Shown: one piece after another, positions 25,793 to 34,777 of the stretch
How the letters are laid out: every line of letters starts with the position of its first letter
Numbering within the stretch: the first letter of the stretch is position 1
Assembly (NCBI RefSeq): GCF_017310545.1
Contig: NZ_CP066203.1
Coordinates: 682,001-746,000, forward strand
Origin: Methylacidimicrobium sp. B4
GTDB lineage: Bacteria > Verrucomicrobiota > Verrucomicrobiia > Methylacidiphilales > Methylacidiphilaceae
Reading direction: 5' to 3'
DNA length: 64,000 nucleotides
The notes under the pieces: generated by a model
Databases searched by the model: none
Told to the model about the DNA's origin: nothing
What the model saw: the letters and a program-made list of their open reading frames with translations, nothing else
Position numbers and translations under genes: made by a program

Positions 25793-27421
25793 CTACCAGG
25801 GAAGGTCATCGATGACGTCGGCCGAACAGTTCTGCCGACGGTTCGCGTGCCGGGATTGCGCCGGCAATGCCCAGGTTGCGCCCAATGCCCGCGTTTCCGG
25901 GAGCAAAGGCGCGGGCGGCTCTCGCAAGCCTCCCGACCGGGCATGCGCTGCATGCGCCGCTTTGAGCCTCCTCCGAACCTCCGACCAGAACGACCACACA
26001 TGCTTCGCCCGATTCCTCGCGGGTAGGGCAAAGGTGAGGTGGCCGCCATTGCGGGCTGGCGCGACGGCCTCCCGCACGGTCGGACGCTCGGAGAGGCCCA
26101 AGCCTCTCCTGGCCACGGCATAGGCCGCGCCCTGGTGAGAGCTCACACCGTGACGACGCGCATGGTTCACCGCGCCAATCACGGAAGTATAGGCCGGATC
26201 GACTTCGATCACCTCGACTCCGGCTCGAAAAGAGGCCGCCTTGAGCAGGGAAATGGTCTTGGAGTAGCCAAACGACGAGATCTTCCTGGCGGCGGATGGA
26301 CTTGCCACCTCAAGCTCAGCCCTCCTTTTCTTGAGATCCAGCCGCTCAAGGACCAGGGGAAGACCACGCTCCCGGGCCATCTCCACAATCCTCCTCGCCG
26401 CGTCGCCGATGATCGCCTTGGCTTGATCTTCGGTCTTGCCGTAGAGGTTGAGATCCACCCGAAGGGCCCGCCGCAGGTTGCCAAACCGGTCCGTCTCCGC
26501 CACGGCCAGATGGTCGTGGTTGATGTCGATCCCAAGCGCTCCCGCCAGACGGCTCGTCGCCATGGGAACGGGCTTGGCCGGGACGCTCGCGAAGACCCGC
26601 CAGCCCTTCCGGTCCCTCACAAAGCGGTAGCTCACGGCCACTCCTTCCCGCTTCCGGACAGGCTTGCCGCCCTTGGTTTGCGACAGAACGATCCGGCTCG
26701 CGGCAAGCGCCTGAAGGATCTCCTCCTGGCCATAGGCGAATCGCACGCCGGGAATGACCAGAAGCTTGCCATCCGAGGCCAGCGCATCGGGAAGACGCAG
26801 GCGCAGGGTCAGGCTGCCGTCGTCCTCGGCCGAAGCCCGGCAGGACTGGTTGCCCGCGGTCTCGTCCTTCGAGCCGATCACGAAGAACTGGCCGCTCCGT
26901 GCGGATTGCCAATCCTCTTTCCACTCCGCATGGCTGCCGTAGCCGTTCTCCTTGAGGGCAAACTGCTTGCGGAAGAGGCGGCGGGAGCCGAAGCAGAGGC
27001 GGACGCGACCCGAGTCCCGGTCGGCGATCCGCGCCGCGAGCCTGGCGCGAAGGCTCCCAAGCCGCCGCTTCTTCTGGTGCAACTTCTCGGAGCCCGGCTC
27101 CCTCGCCGAGAGGATGCCAATGACCCTTTCGGCTTTCTGGATGCGGGACTCGGCCTCGGCGATCCACTCTGGAAGCCGCTCCCGGATCGAGGCGATCTTG
27201 CCCTCGAGGCCCACGCGAATCGCGTTGAACTGCCGGGCGGTGATCCCAAAGCGCCGCAGGAACTCAAACTTGAGATCGCCCATCGGAATCCCCACCCGCA
27301 TCCTGGCAAAGAGTGTCCGCTCGGCTCGCCCGTAGAGATCCGCATAGGCGTCCAGAGCCGCGACCTGCCCCTCCGTCAGCCTCAAGCGCGTCTGGTAGGT
27401 GAAGACCGGACGATCACTCAT
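25793..27421 (-). CDS. tnpB: TnpB-like RNA-guided nuclease of IS607-type element
   Basis: 542 residues, long for TnpB. A RuvC-like core is visible: Asp in LGIDINHDHLAV, Glu in LVLERLDLKKRR, and the C-terminal block GVSSHQGAAYAVARRGLG. The third catalytic acid usually near this last block is not obvious, and no CxxC zinc-ribbon pairs are seen. TnpB proteins cut DNA guided by an omega-RNA from the element's right end, which would here lie around or just past 25650-25830. It overlaps tnpA by 8 bases. Confidence 0.8.
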   Translation of the reverse strand: MSDRPVFTYQTRLRLTEGQVAALDAYADLYGRAERTLFARMRVGIPMGDLKFEFLRRFGITARQFNAIRVGLEGKIASIRERLPEWIAEAESRIQKAERVIGILSAREPGSEKLHQKKRRLGSLRARLAARIADRDSGRVRLCFGSRRLFRKQFALKENGYGSHAEWKEDWQSARSGQFFVIGSKDETAGNQSCRASAEDDGSLTLRLRLPDALASDGKLLVIPGVRFAYGQEEILQALAASRIVLSQTKGGKPVRKREGVAVSYRFVRDRKGWRVFASVPAKPVPMATSRLAGALGIDINHDHLAVAETDRFGNLRRALRVDLNLYGKTEDQAKAIIGDAARRIVEMARERGLPLVLERLDLKKRRAELEVASPSAARKISSFGYSKTISLLKAASFRAGVEVIEVDPAYTSVIGAVNHARRHGVSSHQGAAYAVARRGLGLSERPTVREAVAPARNGGHLTFALPARNRAKHVWSFWSEVRRRLKAAHAAHARSGGLREPPAPLLPETRALGATWALPAQSRHANRRQNCSADVIDDLPW

Positions 27422-27815
27422 GCAGAGCCTCCAGCGCCTTTTTCGCCCGCATCCGCCGGTCCCGATGCTCGACCAGAATGACGCCGAACCTCGGATCGCG
27501 CAAGAGCCGCAAGAGCCCCTTGCGAGGTCCGTTCATCCCGGAGCCGACCTCCTTGACCGCATCGACAATCGGCAACCGCTTGGCGAGCGCCCACTCCGTC
27601 AGCCGCGCCAGCTGCCTGTCCAGATCGGCCTTCTGGTCGGCGCTGGAGACGCGCGCGTAAAGGGCAACTCCGCCGGGCTGCCTCTCCTCCGCATGCACGA
27701 TCACCGTCCCGGTCGGCAGGTGCTCGACAGGCACCGGCATCTTCCCGTCCTTCCCCATCCGCCAAGCCGTCTTGTAGACAATCCCCTGCCGCCTTGCCCA
27801 GTCGCTCAGCTTCAT
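27414..27815 (-). pseudogene. tnpA: IS607-type serine recombinase TnpA, C-terminally truncated
   Basis: 133 residues against about 200 in the family. It starts with a MerR-like DNA-binding helix region (MKLSDWARRQGIVYKTAWR), then the resolvase core ALYARVSSADQKADLDRQ with the catalytic serine and VEHRDR. After this it ends at RMRAKKALEALHE, and the usual C-terminal ~70 residues are missing. Transposition by this copy alone is doubtful. Confidence 0.75.
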
Positions 27816-27926
27816 GGGAAAATAATGCCATGCAAAATGACTTATATCTATGGATTAGTCAACTGTTGGCAGCCCTTGCTCACCAGTGCAAGATCTGGCC
27901 AAGCCAGGAGATCGCAGGCTTGCCCA

Positions 27927-28036
27927 AGGGGCAACGGCGCAGGCACGTAGGCGCGCACGCGCTCGCCCCCTGCGCTCCTCTCGATATCGGAACCAAGCCT
28001 GCGGTTCTCCGCGTCCGTCCCCTGCGATCCGTTCAT
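27927..28036 (-). pseudogene. Fic N-terminal stub in duplicated segment
   Basis: NRRLGSDIERSAGGERVRAY then VPAPLPLG matches the first ~36 residues of the Fic protein at 19744-20916 (NRRLGSYVERSAGGERVRAY). Similarity ends at 27930 at the edge of the duplicated segment, next to the IS607-type element. Confidence 0.8.
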
Positions 28037-28047
28037 TCGCTCCGCCC

Positions 28048-28081
28048 GTTATTAAAACGAATCGGCCTTCGCTTGAATAAC
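28048..28081. promoter_or_regulatory. palindromic operator of Fic gene (copy 2)
   Basis: GTTATTAAAACGAA-TCGGCC-TTCGCTTGAATAAC, extendable by GCCC/GGGC on the outside, is the counterpart of the palindrome at 20946-20979. It retains dyad symmetry although its Fic gene is lost. Confidence 0.5.
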
Positions 28082-28089
28082 GGGCCTGG

Positions 28090-28305
28090 CTAATTTAAGC
28101 CAACCTCTCCGTCGCATTCCCTGCCTGATGCAGGTCCGCGTCCCCGCCATCCCCCAGGCCCATGCTGCCACCCGAGCGGAGAGATCCGGCGGCAAGGAAT
28201 GGCTCCAGGGATCCAAAGCCGGTCCCCGTGGACCAGGCCCTCGTGCATGTCCTTTGACCAGAGGATGTCACCCTTGGCCAGGGGCGCAGAGGAGAGATCG
28301 AGGAG
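28090..28305 (-). pseudogene. PIN-domain (VapC-like) C-terminal fragment, copy 2
   Basis: DLSSAPLAKGDILWSKDMH then EGLVHGDRLWIPGA is homologous to the copy 1 fragment and to VapC C-termini. No antitoxin or N-terminal half is next to it. Confidence 0.55.
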
Positions 28306-28352
28306 GGGAGACCCCCGCAAAGTCCCGCGGATGGGCGATCGGGGAATGCCGG

Positions 28353-29039
28353 TCAATCGCCCGATTCGGGAGGGCCCGCCTTCGGCCAATGGCGATGGAA
28401 CCAATCGGCGGCCAATCGAGCCACTTCCTGCAGGGTTCCCGGCTCCTCGAAGAGATGGGTCGCTCCGGGGACGATGGCGAGCTCCTTCTCGCAGTGGAGC
28501 GCGCGCAGCGCTTCTCGATTCAAGCGGAGCACCGGATGGTCTTCCCCGCCGACGATCAGCAGGGTCGGAGTCCGCACCCGGGCCAAGGCGGCCCCGGCAA
28601 GATCGGGCCTGCCTCCCCGGGAGACGACCGCGGCGATCTCCTCGCCCTCGTGGGCGGCGGCGACCAGGGCCGCTCCGCCGCCGGTGCTCGAGCCGAAGTA
28701 GCCGAGAGCCATGCGCGGGTCGCCCAGGCGGTCTCGCAGCCAGCGTGCCGCGCCCTCCAGCCGTCCGGCCAGGAATGGGATATCGAAGCGGAGAGCGGCG
28801 GTCCGCTCGTCCTCCTCTTCCTCCTCGGGAGTCAAGAGATCGAACAGCAGGGTGCCCGAGCCACTCCTCCGGAGGATCTCGGCCACAAACCGGTTGCGGG
28901 GACTGAAGCGGCTCGAGCCGCTGCCATGCGCAAAGAGCACGATCCCGCCGGCAGCGGGGGGCACCTCGAGCGTGCCGGGCAAGAGGATCTCGCCGAGGGC
29001 AACCTCGACCTCCTCCTTCCATCCTCCCTTTCTGGCCAT
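28353..29039 (-). CDS. dienelactone-hydrolase-like alpha/beta hydrolase
   Basis: About 228 residues with an alpha/beta-hydrolase core. The early strand is GGIVLFAHGSGSSR, the nucleophile elbow is YFGSSTGGGAAL (GxSxG), the Asp lies in LLIVGGEDHPV and the His in GATHLFEEPG. The frame is open to 29300, but the family-like part begins close to ATG 29039 (MARKGGWKEE). The natural substrate cannot be told. It is divergent from zwf. Confidence 0.78.
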   Translation of the reverse strand: MARKGGWKEEVEVALGEILLPGTLEVPPAAGGIVLFAHGSGSSRFSPRNRFVAEILRRSGSGTLLFDLLTPEEEEEDERTAALRFDIPFLAGRLEGAARWLRDRLGDPRMALGYFGSSTGGGAALVAAAHEGEEIAAVVSRGGRPDLAGAALARVRTPTLLIVGGEDHPVLRLNREALRALHCEKELAIVPGATHLFEEPGTLQEVARLAADWFHRHWPKAGPPESGD

Positions 29040-29229
29040 AGGGACAAGAACGATCGGCAACGGTCCTTTTGGGTAAATTACCTCCAGGTTTCCTCTGCCG
29101 CAAGGCGCTTCCCGGCTTGCGCTGCCGGGGAGCCATCCTCTACTCTTCCCCCGACCGACCGGAAGAAGCTCCGGCGAAGCCGCGCGCGGGCCGGCACCCG
29201 AGTCAACCACCGAACAGGGAAACTCCCCC

Positions 29230-30738
29230 ATGAACCGCTCCTCGCTCTCCCCCACCGTCCTCGTCATCTTCGGCGCTGCGGGCGACCTTGCCTGGCGCAA
29301 GCTCGTGCCCGCCCTCTACTGCCTCTCGGCCGAAGGATGGCTTCCCGAGAAGTTCGCCATCGTCGGCGTCGACCGCAAGGAGATGACCAAGGAGGAGCTC
29401 TTGGGCCACTTCCGCTCCGGCGTCGAATCCTTCTGCCGCCGCAAGCTCGACGAGGCTTCCTGGACGACCTTTGCCACCTCCCTCACCCAATACCATTGCG
29501 GAGACCTCGCCCATCCGGATACCTTCGGGGTCCTGGCCAAGGCGATCGAAGACCTTTCCCAGCAGTGGGGCGGGCCCGCCAACCCGGTCTTCTACCTCGC
29601 CGTCTCGCCGACGCTCATCGAGCCGATCGCCACGGGCTTGGGGAAGGTGGGGCTCGGCAAGAACACCCCCGGGAGCCGAATCGTGGTCGAGAAGCCCTTC
29701 GGGCGGGACCTCGCCTCGGCCGAAGCGCTCAACCGCTCCCTGGCCGAGGTCTTCGCCGAGAAGCAGATCTTCCGGATCGACCACTACCTCGGCAAGGAGA
29801 CCGTCCAGAACATCCTCGCCCTCCGCTTTGGGAACGCCTGGTTTGAGCCGATCTGGGACCGCCGCTACATCGACAGTGTGCAGATCACGGTCGCCGAAAC
29901 GATCGGGGTCGAGCAGCGGGGCGCATACTACGAGCATGCCGGCGCCCTGCGCGACATGGTCCAGAACCACCTCCTCCAGCTCCTCTGCACCGTGGCAATG
30001 GAGCCGCCGGTCTCCTTCGAGGCGGAAGAGGTCCGCAACAAGAAGACCGACGTGCTCCACGCGATCCGCCCCTTCCCCACGGAAGCCGTCCACCGGCTGG
30101 CGGTGCGCGGCCAGTATGGCTCGGGCTGGGTACGTGGCCAGCATGTCCCCGCCTACCGGAGCGAGCCGAGTGTTTCCCCAAGCTCCTTGATCGAGACCTT
30201 CGTCGCCCTCAAGGTCTTCGTCGATAACTGGCGCTGGCAGGACGTTCCGTTCTACCTGCGGACGGGCAAGCGGCTGCCGCAGCGCGTCTCCCAGATCGTG
30301 ATCAGCCTTCGGCCCGTCCCCCACCAGGCCTTTCCCGAGATCGCGGTCGACCAGTGGCATCCCAACCGGATGATCCTCAATATCCAGCCCAAGGAGAGCA
30401 TCCTGCTCAACTTCCAGGCGAAACGGCCGGGGCCGACGATCCGGCTCACCCCGGTCGACCTCCGGTTCTCCTATCCCGACGCCTTCCAGTCCGAATCCCC
30501 GGAAGCCTACGAAACCCTGCTGCGGGATGTGATCCTGGGGGATGGCACCCTCTTCATGCGCGCCGACCAGGTCGAGGCGGCCTGGTCCCTGGTCGATCCC
30601 ATCTTGCAAGTCTGGGAATCCAACGCTCCGACCGACTTCCCCAACTACGCGGCGGGGAGCTGGGGGCCCGAGGCGGCGCAGGTCCTGATCGCCCGAGACG
30701 GCAGGAGCTGGTTCGAGAGCCCGGAGGACGGCGAGTAG
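29230..30738 (+). CDS. zwf: glucose-6-phosphate 1-dehydrogenase
   Basis: 502 residues, full length. It oxidises glucose 6-phosphate to 6-phosphogluconolactone with NADP+ at the head of the oxidative pentose-phosphate route. The dinucleotide-binding motif is VIFGAAGDLAWRKLVPAL, the substrate and catalytic motif is RIDHYLGKE, and EKPFGRDL and YLRTGKRL are also present. An AGGGAAA binding site precedes the ATG. It converges with argG, five bases apart. The upstream glucosidase/kinase pair could feed the same pathway. Confidence 0.96.
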   Translation: MNRSSLSPTVLVIFGAAGDLAWRKLVPALYCLSAEGWLPEKFAIVGVDRKEMTKEELLGHFRSGVESFCRRKLDEASWTTFATSLTQYHCGDLAHPDTFGVLAKAIEDLSQQWGGPANPVFYLAVSPTLIEPIATGLGKVGLGKNTPGSRIVVEKPFGRDLASAEALNRSLAEVFAEKQIFRIDHYLGKETVQNILALRFGNAWFEPIWDRRYIDSVQITVAETIGVEQRGAYYEHAGALRDMVQNHLLQLLCTVAMEPPVSFEAEEVRNKKTDVLHAIRPFPTEAVHRLAVRGQYGSGWVRGQHVPAYRSEPSVSPSSLIETFVALKVFVDNWRWQDVPFYLRTGKRLPQRVSQIVISLRPVPHQAFPEIAVDQWHPNRMILNIQPKESILLNFQAKRPGPTIRLTPVDLRFSYPDAFQSESPEAYETLLRDVILGDGTLFMRADQVEAAWSLVDPILQVWESNAPTDFPNYAAGSWGPEAAQVLIARDGRSWFESPEDGE

Positions 30739-30743
30739 CGCGC

Positions 30744-31937
30744 CTACCCCCGCTGCCGCCGGGCGAGCGTGCGCAGCCGGAGGGCGCTCAAGCGGATGAA
30801 GCCGCCCGCATCGCGCGGATCGTAGGCTCCCTGGTCGGCCTCCATGGTCGCCAGCTTGGGATTGTAGAGGGAGCAGGGACTCTTTCGGCCCAGCGTCTGG
30901 AGAGCTCCCTTGAAGAGGCGGAGGCGGACCGTGCCGGTCACGTACTGCTGGCTCTGCTCGATCGCCGCCTGGAGAAACTCCCGCTCCGGCGCAAACCAGA
31001 ACCCGTAGTAGACCAGCTCGGCATAGCGGGGCAGGAGCGAGTCCCGCAAATGCATGACCTCCCGGTCGAGGGTCAAGGTCTCGATCTGGCGGTGGGCGAA
31101 GCGGAGGATCGTCCCTCCGGGACATTCGTAGACCCCGCGCGATTTCATCCCGACGAAGCGGTTCTCGACGAGGTCGACGCGGCCAATGCCATGCCTCCCC
31201 CCGATCTCGTTGAGGGCGCCCAGGGCCTCCGCGGGGGAGAGGGCCTTCCCGTTGACGGCGACGCAGTTTCCGCCTTCGAAGTCGAGATCGACCGTCTCCG
31301 GCTCATCGGGGGCACGCTCCGGATCGCGCGTCAGCCGGAAGAGATCGGCGGGCGGGGGCTGCCACGGATCCTCGAGGACCCCGCTCTCGTAGCTGATGTG
31401 GAAGAGGTTGCGGTCCATCGAGTAGGGCTTGGCCTGCGTGACGGGAACCGGGATCCCGTGCTTCTCCGCATAGCGGATCAGATCGGCCCTTCCCGCAAGC
31501 TCCCACTCCCGCCAAGGCGCAATGACGCGCAGGTCCGGGGCGAGGGCCGCAAAGGTGAGCTCGAAGCGCACCTGATCGTTCCCTTTCCCGGTCGCTCCGT
31601 GCGCGAGCGCGTCGGCTCCGAGCTCCCGGGCGATCTCGACCTGCTTCTTGGCGATCAGGGGGCGCGCAATCGAGGTGCCCAGCAGGTACTGGTCCTCGTA
31701 GAGCGCTCCCGCCCGCAGCATCGGAAAGACATAGTCCCGGACGAACTCCTCCCGGAGATCGGAGATGACACAGCGGGAAGCCCCGGTCCGGCACGCCTTC
31801 TCCTCGAGGCCGGTCAGCTCCTCCGCCTGTCCGACGTCGGCGCAGTAGGCGATGACCTCGGCCTGGTACTGCTCGGTCAGCCACTTGAGGATCACGGAGG
31901 TGTCGAGCCCTCCCGAATAGGCCAGAACGATTTTCAT
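30744..31937 (-). CDS. argG: argininosuccinate synthase
   Basis: 397 residues. It joins citrulline and aspartate with ATP in arginine synthesis. The PP-loop motif [16 protein letters not shown] is at the N-terminus, followed by [13 protein letters not shown] and [12 protein letters not shown]. It lies 49 bases downstream of dxs and may be the last gene of that operon. Confidence 0.96.
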   Translation of the reverse strand: MKIVLAYSGGLDTSVILKWLTEQYQAEVIAYCADVGQAEELTGLEEKACRTGASRCVISDLREEFVRDYVFPMLRAGALYEDQYLLGTSIARPLIAKKQVEIARELGADALAHGATGKGNDQVRFELTFAALAPDLRVIAPWREWELAGRADLIRYAEKHGIPVPVTQAKPYSMDRNLFHISYESGVLEDPWQPPPADLFRLTRDPERAPDEPETVDLDFEGGNCVAVNGKALSPAEALGALNEIGGRHGIGRVDLVENRFVGMKSRGVYECPGGTILRFAHRQIETLTLDREVMHLRDSLLPRYAELVYYGFWFAPEREFLQAAIEQSQQYVTGTVRLRLFKGALQTLGRKSPCSLYNPKLATMEADQGAYDPRDAGGFIRLSALRLRTLARRQRG

Positions 31938-31986
31938 GGAAGCTTCCCGTACAAAACGGATGTTCTTTCCGACCGGGGAATCCCGC

Positions 31987-33876
31987 CTACGCGATCTCCC
32001 CGAAGGAGCTCTGCCTTCGCTTGAGGACGGGACGGAGCTTTTCCAGGGCCGCCGGGACGGTCAGGCCGTATTTCCTTCGCAGCTGATCGACCTTGCCATG
32101 CTCGATGTACTGGTCGGGCCAACCGATCCGGACGACGGGGACCGCAATCCCCAGCTCGGAGAGCGCCTCGAGCACGAGCGACCCAAAGCCGCCGGCCAGG
32201 ACATGGTCCTCGATGGTGACGATCGCCTCCACGCTCCGGCCGAAGAACTCGAGGGTCCCCCGGTCGAGCGGCTTGACCGTCCGCGGATTGATCAGGGCGG
32301 CCGAGATCCCCTCGGCCTCGAGGGCCGTCGCGAGCTCCCGGCCCATCGGCAGCATCATCCCCAAGCAGAAGATCGCCACATCCCTCCCGTGCTGGAGGAC
32401 CTCGGCCCGGCCGATCGGAATCATCTCCGGGAAAGGCTTCACGGCGACGCCGGAGCCGGCTCCGCGCGGATACCGGATCGCAACGGGGCCGGGATGGTGC
32501 ATGGCCGTGAAGAGCATGTCGGCCAGCTCGTCCTCGTCCTTGGGATGGAGAAGGGTGATGTTGGGGACGCAGCGCAGGTAGGCGATATCGAAGAGCCCGT
32601 GGTGGGTCGGCCCGTCGTCTCCCGAGAGCCCCCCCCGGTCCATGCAGAACACCACGGGGAGGTTTTGGAGGCAGACATCGTGGACGATCTGGTCATAGGC
32701 GCGCTGCAGAAAGGTCGAATAGATCGCGCAGTAGGGCTTGAACCCCTTGGTGGCCAGCCCCGCCGCAAAGAGCACCGCGTGCTCCTCGGCGATCCCGGTA
32801 TCGAAATAGCGGTCGGGGAACTTCGGTTGAAACCGGTCGAGCGCGGTCCCGTTCGGCATGGCCGCCGTGATCGCCACTACGTTCCGGTTCTGGTCGGCCA
32901 GCTTGACCAGGGTGTCGGCGAAGACCTGGGAGCAGGTCACGACCTCGCTCGCCGGCGTCTCCCCGGTTACCGGGTGGTAGGGACCGAGGCCGTGGAACTT
33001 CTTCTGCTTCTCCATGGCCGGGGCGAAGCCCTTTCCCTTCTGGGTCAGCACATGGAAGAGGACCGGATGCTCCTGGTGCTTGAGGAACTCGAACATCGAG
33101 ATCAGCATCGCCACGTCGTGGCCGTCGACCGGGCCGTAGTAGGTCAGCCCGAGCTCCTCGAAGATGACGCTCGGCAGGAGCAGGCTCTTGACCGCCTCCT
33201 CCGCCTTCCGCGCCGCCCGCAGGACCCCGCGGTTGGGGATCTTCTTCAGGAACTCCTCCGCCCGGTCTCGGATCCAGGAGTAGGTCGGATGGCTGACGAT
33301 CCGGCTGAAGTAGCTCGCGATCGCCCCGACGTTCTTGTCGATCGACCACTCGTTGTCGTTGAGGACCACGATCAGCCGCTGGGTCTGGTCGCAGACGTTG
33401 TTGAGCGCCTCGTAGGTGACGCCGCAGGTGAACGCCGCGTCTCCGCAGACGGCGACCACGTTCTCCTTCCCGCCCCGTCGGTCGCGGCCGACCGCCATGC
33501 CCAGGGCCGCGGAGAGGGCGGTGCCGGCATGGCCCGCTCCGTAGCAATCGTGCTCGCTCTCCTCGCGGTTGAGGAATCCCGAGAGCCCGTTCGGCTGCCG
33601 GATCGTCGCAAAGCGCTTGCGGCGGCCGGTCAGGAGCTTGTGGACATAGCCCTGGTGGCTGACGTCAAAGAGAAAGTGGTCTTCCGGCGTCTGGAAGACG
33701 TAATGGAGGGCGATCGTCAGCTCGACCACCCCCAGGTTCGGGCCAATATGGCCGCCATTCTTCGCCAGGACCGTGATCATCTCCTGGCGGATCTCCTCGG
33801 CCAGCTGAGGCAGCTCCGCGATCGAGAGCCTCTTGAGATCCGCCGGCGAATCGATCCCATCGAGTAGACGTGCCAA
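31987..33876 (-). CDS. dxs: 1-deoxy-D-xylulose-5-phosphate synthase
   Basis: 629 residues. A thiamine-diphosphate enzyme that condenses pyruvate and glyceraldehyde 3-phosphate, the first step of the non-mevalonate isoprenoid pathway. Motifs are [29 protein letters not shown], the cofactor site [16 protein letters not shown] and [15 protein letters not shown]. The start is TTG at 33876 behind GGAGGGG. It follows xseB by three bases; xseB-dxs linkage is common in bacteria. Confidence 0.96.
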   Translation of the reverse strand: MARLLDGIDSPADLKRLSIAELPQLAEEIRQEMITVLAKNGGHIGPNLGVVELTIALHYVFQTPEDHFLFDVSHQGYVHKLLTGRRKRFATIRQPNGLSGFLNREESEHDCYGAGHAGTALSAALGMAVGRDRRGGKENVVAVCGDAAFTCGVTYEALNNVCDQTQRLIVVLNDNEWSIDKNVGAIASYFSRIVSHPTYSWIRDRAEEFLKKIPNRGVLRAARKAEEAVKSLLLPSVIFEELGLTYYGPVDGHDVAMLISMFEFLKHQEHPVLFHVLTQKGKGFAPAMEKQKKFHGLGPYHPVTGETPASEVVTCSQVFADTLVKLADQNRNVVAITAAMPNGTALDRFQPKFPDRYFDTGIAEEHAVLFAAGLATKGFKPYCAIYSTFLQRAYDQIVHDVCLQNLPVVFCMDRGGLSGDDGPTHHGLFDIAYLRCVPNITLLHPKDEDELADMLFTAMHHPGPVAIRYPRGAGSGVAVKPFPEMIPIGRAEVLQHGRDVAIFCLGMMLPMGRELATALEAEGISAALINPRTVKPLDRGTLEFFGRSVEAIVTIEDHVLAGGFGSLVLEALSELGIAVPVVRIGWPDQYIEHGKVDQLRRKYGLTVPAALEKLRPVLKRRQSSFGEIA

Positions 33877-33879
33877 GGC

Positions 33880-34167
33880 TTACCCCTCCTTTTCGGCTTC
33901 CCCCCGGCGGGTGGAGTCCTTCTCCTCTTCCCGCGGCGCACCGGCGGCCGACAGGTCGCCACCGGGCCCTTGCGCCAAAACGGTGATTTTCTGTTCCGCC
34001 AGGGAGAGTTTGTCACTACAAAACTTCACCAGGCGCATCCCCTCCTCGTAGCGCTCGAGCAGATCCTCCAGAGCCAGGTCTCCACTCTCCATCCGGGAGA
34101 CGATCTCCTGCAGCCGTCGAAAGGCCTCCTCGAAGGTAGGTCCGCCTGCGGGATCGGTTTTCGCCAT
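33880..34167 (-). CDS. xseB: exodeoxyribonuclease VII small subunit
   Basis: 95 residues. The core FEEAFRRLQEIVSRMESGD then LALEDLLERYEEGMRLVKFC is the two-helix signature of the small subunit. The C-terminal 30 residues are a charged tail. It pairs with XseA (not in the window) to degrade single-stranded DNA in mismatch repair and recombination. It sits in one transcript with dxs. Confidence 0.92.
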   Translation of the reverse strand: MAKTDPAGGPTFEEAFRRLQEIVSRMESGDLALEDLLERYEEGMRLVKFCSDKLSLAEQKITVLAQGPGGDLSAAGAPREEEKDSTRRGEAEKEG

Positions 34168-34178
34168 GGCGAGCCGCG

Positions 34179-34703
34179 CTATCCCCGGATCTCCGAGACT
34201 TCCCGCCTCCGGATCCGCAGCCGATCGTCTCCGGAAAGGATCTCCTCGAGTCCCTTCCAGCCCACATCCTCGATCTCGTTGAAGAGGCGGAGGTAGATGG
34301 CCACGTCAAGGGCCGGGTAACGAACGAGAAGCCCTTCGAGCGCCGCCCGAAGCTTTTCCGAGGCCGGCTCCTCCGGAAACTCCTCGACCACCCCCTGCTG
34401 GTCGTGCGGGATCCCGAGCGCATCGAGCCAGTCGCAGAGCATCGGTGCGCGCGTCTGTACGAGCCAGCGGGAGAAGAGATGGGAGGAGATCTCCTCGCTC
34501 TGCGGCAGGGAAAGCACGCGGCGGGAGAGCTGATGCCGCTCGGTTTTGGCCATTTCCAGGAGCTTGGCCTGCCGGATCCCGAGGCGGCGGCTGGTCAGCT
34601 CGACCACGACACGGTAGAGCCGCTTGTCGGAGTCTCGCACCGCCAGAAGGACCTCATGGACCAATTCCTCTGGGATTTCCTGCCAAAGAGTGCACGTGGC
34701 CAT
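34179..34703 (-). CDS. conserved hypothetical protein upstream of xseB
   Basis: About 174 residues from ATG 34703 (MATCTLWQEIPEELVHEV). I do not recognise a family. It is predicted mostly helical, with a paired pattern of LFSRWLVQTRAPMLCDWL and a C-terminal LRIRRREVSEIRG. No signal peptide or membrane segment is present. It starts the xseB-dxs-argG gene string, 11 bases before xseB, and shares a 74-base divergent promoter region with nfo, so a DNA-repair or isoprenoid-linked role is possible but unproven. Confidence 0.65.
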   Translation of the reverse strand: MATCTLWQEIPEELVHEVLLAVRDSDKRLYRVVVELTSRRLGIRQAKLLEMAKTERHQLSRRVLSLPQSEEISSHLFSRWLVQTRAPMLCDWLDALGIPHDQQGVVEEFPEEPASEKLRAALEGLLVRYPALDVAIYLRLFNEIEDVGWKGLEEILSGDDRLRIRRREVSEIRG

Positions 34704-34777
34704 GCGCGTTGTGGGAAGACATCTTGCCTCCGCAGTGCAAAAAGACAATCGTTTTCCACGATCCTCGGAACGGGAGC

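Larger units (their letters stand above)
27930..28305. repeat. 376-bp duplicated segment, copy 2
   Basis: This is the second copy of 20828-21203: a truncated Fic 5' end, the promoter palindrome (28048-28081) and the PIN fragment. It marks the right border of the accessory island, 48 bases before the dienelactone-hydrolase stop codon. Confidence 0.85.

Noticed and set aside
31936-33867. 643-codon rightward frame opposite dxs
   Set aside because: Antisense shadow of dxs without start signal or homology.
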